Below, in pieces: positions 59,756-64,000 of a DNA stretch of 64,000 nt (position 1 is the first letter of the stretch; every line of letters starts with the position of its first letter). The DNA is from Saprospiraceae bacterium UBA1994 (lineage in GTDB: Bacteria > Bacteroidota > Bacteroidia > Chitinophagales > Saprospiraceae): assembly GCA_002335865.1 (NCBI GenBank), contig DDCY01000027.1, positions 4,125 through 68,124 on the forward strand, in the 5' to 3' direction. The notes under the pieces were generated by a model. The model was given only the letters and a program-made list of their open reading frames with translations, did no database searches and was not told where the DNA came from. Position numbers and translations under genes: made by a program.

Positions 59756-60907
59756 ATGCAGTTTCTATCAATTCCTGGACAAGCTAAAGAAAAAAAGCAA
59801 CTTGTTACACAAGTAAATCAAGATAGAATACCTCACGCTCAGATATTGCTAGGTAGGCCTGGTTCACCTAAGCTGGCCTTGGCTTTGGCATATGCCTGTT
59901 ACATCCTATGTCAGGATAGAAAAGACGGTGATGCATGCGGAGTATGTAAGTCCTGTCTGAAGTCTATGCAATATAAGCACCCAGACCTCCACTTTGCCTT
60001 TCCTGTCATTAGTAAAGAAGGTAAGAAGAGAGAAGATACTACGAGTCAAGACTTTTTAGACCAATGGAGGCCTGCTGTCTCTGAAAATCCCTATTTGGAT
60101 ATACATGCTTGGTCACAATATATAGGAGCAGAGAAGACTCAACCGAATATCAATACTCGAGAATGTAATGAAATGATAAAGCAATTAGGGATGAGATCAT
60201 TTGAGTCACCATACAAGCTATTGCTCATCTGGCTCCCGGAGTACCTAGGAAAAGAAGGAAACAGACTACTTAAGATGATCGAAGAGCCTACAGATAATAC
60301 CTTTATTATTTTGATAGCTGAAAATCAAGAAAGGATTCTTAATACCATTATTTCAAGATGCCAAATAACTAAAGTAAGTCCAGTTTCTGATATACAAGCT
60401 ACAGAGTATATCAAAGCGAGACACCCTAATATCGATTCCGAAATTTTAGCTCAAGCAGTACAGATGTCGGATGGTGATCTCAACAAAGCACTAAATATTG
60501 CATTGGGCTCATCTGTAGATTATTCTGACCTATTACTTTCATGGATGAGATTGAGCTATAAAAGAGATTTCAGTGAGCTCAATGATTGGATCACAATGCT
60601 CAATACCAAAGGGAGAGAGGATATAAAGCACTTTATGGAGTATGCTATGAGTTTTATGAGAGAATATGCATTCTATTTGCAGACAGAAGATGTTTCACGT
60701 CTCAGTGACTCTCAGCAGCTTATAGCGAAGAATATGACAAAAATTATGGATATGATAAAGGTAGAGTCTGTAGCAAAGTTATTTCAAGAGTGTCTGAGTG
60801 AAATTATGAGAAATGTCAATCCTCGTATTTGTCTTATGGCCAAGTCAATAGAATTGGGTGATATACTTCGATCTAAGGATCAAGTGAAATCGTTGTACGA
60901 TATGTAA
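59756..60907 (+). CDS. holB: DNA polymerase III delta' subunit
   Basis: A 383-residue clamp-loader subunit. The degenerate P-loop G-R-P-G-S-P-K-L-A and a zinc module C-Q-D-R-K-D-G-D-A-C-G-V-C-K-S-C are as in delta'; K-M-I-E-E-P-T-D-N-T-F-I-I-L and T-I-I-S-R-C-Q are the AAA+ sensor region. The ATG at 59756 gives the normal N-terminus. ricT-like gene follows, a common Bacteroidota order. Confidence 0.93.
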   Translation: MQFLSIPGQAKEKKQLVTQVNQDRIPHAQILLGRPGSPKLALALAYACYILCQDRKDGDACGVCKSCLKSMQYKHPDLHFAFPVISKEGKKREDTTSQDFLDQWRPAVSENPYLDIHAWSQYIGAEKTQPNINTRECNEMIKQLGMRSFESPYKLLLIWLPEYLGKEGNRLLKMIEEPTDNTFIILIAENQERILNTIISRCQITKVSPVSDIQATEYIKARHPNIDSEILAQAVQMSDGDLNKALNIALGSSVDYSDLLLSWMRLSYKRDFSELNDWITMLNTKGREDIKHFMEYAMSFMREYAFYLQTEDVSRLSDSQQLIAKNMTKIMDMIKVESVAKLFQECLSEIMRNVNPRICLMAKSIELGDILRSKDQVKSLYDM

Positions 60908-61035
60908 AGTCAAAGTGGTCTAAAATAAAGTGTTGTGGTGCAAGTAGGATTGTTGAAAATTGAAAAATTAAGCATTGATATCTATATTGCTTATAGATAA
61001 CTTATATATTAGCATAATATCAGATATATGATCCG

Positions 61036-61043
61036 TAACTTTG
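61036..61043 (+). promoter_or_regulatory. Predicted -7 box upstream of the RicT-like gene
   Basis: TAACTTTG fits TAnnTTTG; it is framed by the inverted repeat GATCC/GGATC. No TTG at the proper distance was found, so support is partial. Confidence 0.4.
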
Positions 61044-61126
61044 GATCGAAAGATGAATATTTACATATACGCCATTAAGTAAGAGATGTATTGAAGTGAG
61101 GCGTTCAGCATATAAAATAAATAAAC

Positions 61127-62512
61127 ATGGGGTGTACGAATTGCAGCTATGATAGTAGTGGAACTCCCAAAGGATGTGGCGATAAAGGTCACTGTGGCTC
61201 TGGAAGTTGTAATAAAAGAAATACATACGATTGGATTAATACGCTAGAATTGGATGATCCGATGGAGTTTAATATGGTTGAGGTATCTTTTAAAAAAGGA
61301 TCTCGAAAAGAGTTTTTTATCAAAAAAGACCATCTTTCATGCGATACAGGCGATATGGTATTAGTGGAAAGCTCTAGCGGTTACGATGTAGGTAGAGTTT
61401 CATTATCTGGTGACCTTGTGAGGCTCCAGATGAAAAAGAAAAGAGTAGGAGAAGATAGAATTACATTGAGTATAATAAGAAAAGCCAATGAGAGAGATCT
61501 AGAAAAGTTGGATGAGGCAAGATCTCTTGAAAAGCAGGCTATGGTCCAAGCAAGAGCTATATCTCGTAGTCTTGGCTTAGATATGAAAGTAGGTGATGTA
61601 GAGTTTCAGGGAGACAAGCGTAAAGCTACTTTCTATTATACGGCAGATGGTCGAGTCGATTTTAGAGAACTCGTACGTAGTTATGCCAAAGAATTTAAAG
61701 TCAAAATCGAAATGCGCCAGATTGGAGCTAGACAAGAGTCAGCTCGGATCGGAGGTATTGGTGCTTGTGGTCGTGAGCTATGTTGTAGTACATGGTTAAG
61801 TGATTTCAAATCTGTAAGTACTACGGCTGCTAGATATCAGAATATATCAATCAATCAAACAAAACTATCGGGTCAATGCGGTCGACTTAAATGTTGTCTC
61901 AATTATGAATTAGATTCTTACGTCGATGCTCTAGAAGATTTCCCTCGTAAAGCAGATCACATCAAAACGAAGAAGGGTAGAGCTTCTCTCATTAAGACTA
62001 ATATATTCAAAGGTCTCTTATATTATAGTTACGATGATCCAATGCTTCGAGGTCCAATGGTAGCCTTACCAAAACAGCGTGTCAAAGATATTCAAGCCAT
62101 GAATAAAGAAGGGGAATATCCACCGGAACTTTTAGATCTAGAAGCAATCCTCAAACAAGAGAAAGAGAAATCTGAACAGGTTCAATTTGCGGATGTAACA
62201 GGAGGTATCGAACTACCTGAAACTAAGAGAAGAAGAAAGGGAAACAATAAGAGAAAAAGCAAATCTGGTAGTCGCAAACCTCAAGTGAAAAGGTCAACAG
62301 ATAAAAGATTAGAATCAAAAGACTCAAATAGAGGATCTAAATCTAATCAGGCATCATCGTCAAAAGGTAATAAGTTATCTGATGGACCTAAGGCTGAAAA
62401 AGCAAAAAGTGAAAATTCTCGCAGAAATAATACAAATAAGAAAAGAACGCCAAATAATAATAACAAAGGTGACGGTACTAAACCTGATATTAAACCTGAC
62501 ACTAAATCTTAA
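61127..62512 (+). CDS. ricT: RicT/PSP1-domain protein
   Basis: A 461-residue protein. The N-terminal 30 residues have six Cys (C-T-N-C...C-G-D-K-G-H-C-G-S-G-S-C); the PSP1 C-terminal-type core follows, with I-G-A-R-Q-E-S-A-R-I-G-G-I-G-A-C-G-R-E-L-C-C and G-Q-C-G-R-L-K-C-C-L-N-Y-E, the family signatures. Residues about 365-461 are a Lys/Ser/Asn-rich disordered tail. In B. subtilis RicT is in the FeS-containing Y-complex controlling RNA processing; its role in Bacteroidota is unproven. Confidence 0.9.
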   Translation: MGCTNCSYDSSGTPKGCGDKGHCGSGSCNKRNTYDWINTLELDDPMEFNMVEVSFKKGSRKEFFIKKDHLSCDTGDMVLVESSSGYDVGRVSLSGDLVRLQMKKKRVGEDRITLSIIRKANERDLEKLDEARSLEKQAMVQARAISRSLGLDMKVGDVEFQGDKRKATFYYTADGRVDFRELVRSYAKEFKVKIEMRQIGARQESARIGGIGACGRELCCSTWLSDFKSVSTTAARYQNISINQTKLSGQCGRLKCCLNYELDSYVDALEDFPRKADHIKTKKGRASLIKTNIFKGLLYYSYDDPMLRGPMVALPKQRVKDIQAMNKEGEYPPELLDLEAILKQEKEKSEQVQFADVTGGIELPETKRRRKGNNKRKSKSGSRKPQVKRSTDKRLESKDSNRGSKSNQASSSKGNKLSDGPKAEKAKSENSRRNNTNKKRTPNNNNKGDGTKPDIKPDTKS

Positions 62513-62584
62513 TTTACAATTGAAGTCACAGTTTTTTAAGAAAAGTGATTTTGACAGTAAGGGACTTATAAAATAAAGAAGAAA

Positions 62585-63985
62585 ATGTACGACGTTGCAA
62601 TCATAGGAAGTGGACCTGGAGGATATGTAGCTGCCATTAGATGCGCTCAGCTAGGTATGAAGACGGCCATTATTGAGAAATATGATACTCTTGGGGGGAC
62701 TTGTCTTAATGTTGGATGTATCCCTTCCAAAGCGCTCTTAGATAGTTCGGAACACTACCATAACGCTTCTCATAAGTTTGAGACTCATGGTATCAAATTG
62801 TCTAACCTTAAGGTAGATATGCCTCAGATGATACAACGAAAAGACGATGTGGTAGATCAGACTTGTAAAGGAGTAGAGTTCTTGATGAAAAAAAATAAAA
62901 TAGATGTTCTTCATGGTCATGGATCATTTGTCAGTGCATCCAAAATTAAAGTAACTAAAGAAGATGGTTCTTCATCTGAAATTGATACCAAAAAAGTAAT
63001 CATAGCAACTGGATCCAAGCCAATTACACCTCCAGCATTTGCCTATGACAAAAATAGAGTAATTACGTCTACTGAAGCACTTAATATAAAGAAAGTACCT
63101 AAGCGCATGATTGTAATCGGTGCTGGGGTTATCGGACTGGAGTTAGGGTCTGTATATGCAAGATTAGGTACAGAAGTAGAAGTTGTTGAATATCAAGATC
63201 GGATTCTTCCAGGTATGGATAGGGATTGCGCTAAAGAACTTCAAAGATCGCTAAAGAAGATTGGTGTTAAATTTCACCTCAAGCATATGGTTACAGGTGT
63301 GAAAGCGACTAAGACAAGTGTTACAGTAGATTTTCAAAAGAGAGATACTGAAGACGTTATTCAAACTAAAGCAGATTATTGTTTAGTTGCCATTGGACGT
63401 AGAGCGTATACAGACAATCTTGGTCTAGAGAATGTAGGAATTACTACAGATGATAGAGGAAGAATCGAAGTAGATAATCACCTACAAACTAATGTACCCA
63501 ATGTATTTGCGATTGGAGATGTAATCAAAGGGGCTATGCTAGCTCATAAAGCGGAAGAAGAAGCTATGTTTGTTGCTGAGTATATGTCTGGAGAAAAACC
63601 TCATATTGACTATAATCTTATTCCTGGGGTTGTATATACGTGGCCAGAAGTTTCTGCTGTAGGTCGCACAGAAGAACAACTCAAAGAAGAAGGAATAGAA
63701 TATAAAGTAGGTAAATTTCCATTTAAAGCGTTAGGAAGGGCTAGAGCAAGTATGGATACGGAAGGAATAGTAAAAGTATTAGCACATAAAGATACTGATG
63801 AATTACTGGGTGTGCATATGACTGGTCCACGTACAGCAGATATAATCATGGAAGCAGTGGCTTTGATGGAATTTAGAGCTTCCGCAGAAGATATGGCACG
63901 TATATGTCATCCACATCCTACATATACTGAAGCAGTAAAGGAAGCTGCATTAGCGGCTACTGGAGATAGAGCATTACATGTATAA
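62585..63985 (+). CDS. lpdA: Dihydrolipoyl dehydrogenase
   Basis: A 466-residue flavoenzyme (E3) that reoxidises lipoamide for 2-oxoacid dehydrogenases and the glycine cleavage system. FAD motif I-I-G-S-G-P-G-G-Y-V-A-A; redox pair C40-x4-C45 in G-G-T-C-L-N-V-G-C-I-P-S-K; NAD motif V-I-G-A-G-V-I-G-L-E-L-G-S; C-terminal H-P-H-P-T-Y-T-E active His-Glu. No E1 or E2 genes are next to it. It ends 15 nt before the window edge. Confidence 0.96.
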   Translation: MYDVAIIGSGPGGYVAAIRCAQLGMKTAIIEKYDTLGGTCLNVGCIPSKALLDSSEHYHNASHKFETHGIKLSNLKVDMPQMIQRKDDVVDQTCKGVEFLMKKNKIDVLHGHGSFVSASKIKVTKEDGSSSEIDTKKVIIATGSKPITPPAFAYDKNRVITSTEALNIKKVPKRMIVIGAGVIGLELGSVYARLGTEVEVVEYQDRILPGMDRDCAKELQRSLKKIGVKFHLKHMVTGVKATKTSVTVDFQKRDTEDVIQTKADYCLVAIGRRAYTDNLGLENVGITTDDRGRIEVDNHLQTNVPNVFAIGDVIKGAMLAHKAEEEAMFVAEYMSGEKPHIDYNLIPGVVYTWPEVSAVGRTEEQLKEEGIEYKVGKFPFKALGRARASMDTEGIVKVLAHKDTDELLGVHMTGPRTADIIMEAVALMEFRASAEDMARICHPHPTYTEAVKEAALAATGDRALHV

Positions 63986-64000
63986 GTTACATTAAGTCTT

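Noticed and set aside
62382..62576. 64-codon frame overlapping the RicT-like tail
   Set aside because: Out-of-frame reading of a repetitive Lys/Asn-coding region; composition is low-complexity and no start signal is seen.

Overview
The window comes from a member of the Bacteroidota, probably near the Saprospiria/Cytophagia side. Four things support this. The S10-spc-alpha ribosomal operon runs from rplB through rplQ and is followed by carA and eno, with no adk between secY and map. Several genes have TAnnTTTG -7 boxes with an upstream TTG. Start codons are mostly preceded by A-rich sequence rather than strong Shine-Dalgarno sites. Two extracellular proteins carry type IX secretion (T9SS) type A tails, and there are a CarboxypepD-plug TonB receptor and DUF2480 and DUF2490 proteins. 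The genus cannot be told from the sequence alone.

Layout. 1-13.2 kb: ribosomal, secretion and transcription core (rplB partial to rplQ), with an internal terminator between rpsD and rpoA. 13.4-17.3 kb: carA, eno, an FtsB/DivIC-like divisome protein and sucD. 17.5-21.5 kb (minus strand): a compact light-related operon of a DUF2256 zinc-ribbon protein, an FeS-type photolyase, a second photolyase/cryptochrome, a DUF2805/TIGR03643 protein and carotenoid hydroxylase crtZ. 21.8 kb: tRNA-Arg(UCU) with its own promoter and terminator. 22.3-25.4 kb: a DtxR/MntR-type regulator divergent from a TonB-dependent receptor, with a shared palindromic operator candidate. 25.4-28.7 kb: a YiiX-like hydrolase, then a GMC oxidoreductase with its subunit-3 partner. 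29-32.4 kb: pgm and pgi. 32.4-34 kb: a Crp/Fnr regulator with a Cys cluster, a rhodanese and a cytochrome c lipoprotein, behind a 21-nt palindrome. 34-38.2 kb: an SdiA-regulated-like lipoprotein, TetR regulator, small acidic protein, DUF2490 protein and beta-carbonic anhydrase. 38.3-42.3 kb (minus strand): a possible 30-residue cationic peptide, a lipoprotein, an ElaA-like acetyltransferase, an EEP-family hydrolase and a lamin-tail surface protein. 42.4-46.8 kb: asd and proton-translocating transhydrogenase pntA/pntB. 47-52.8 kb: an NTF2-like secreted protein, a divergent Lgt-family protein coupled to two related envelope proteins, scpB and DUF2480. 52.8-55.8 kb (minus strand): a membrane ferredoxin of NapH/NosR type with a flavin oxidoreductase. 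56.1-59.2 kb: two T9SS cargo proteins. 59.2-64 kb: queD, holB, ricT-like and lpdA.

Most genes are housekeeping. The parts that look like less-described systems are the five-gene photolyase cluster, the Cys-cluster Crp/rhodanese/cytochrome unit with its palindrome, the DtxR-controlled receptor with a CxxC plug, the Lgt-like protein with an altered signature plus coupled paralogues, the 89-bp-spaced repeats upstream of scpB, and the possible KGPRGKG peptide. No CRISPR array, IS element, prophage or rRNA gene was seen. The annotation was made by eye: family names rest on recognised motifs, not on database searches.
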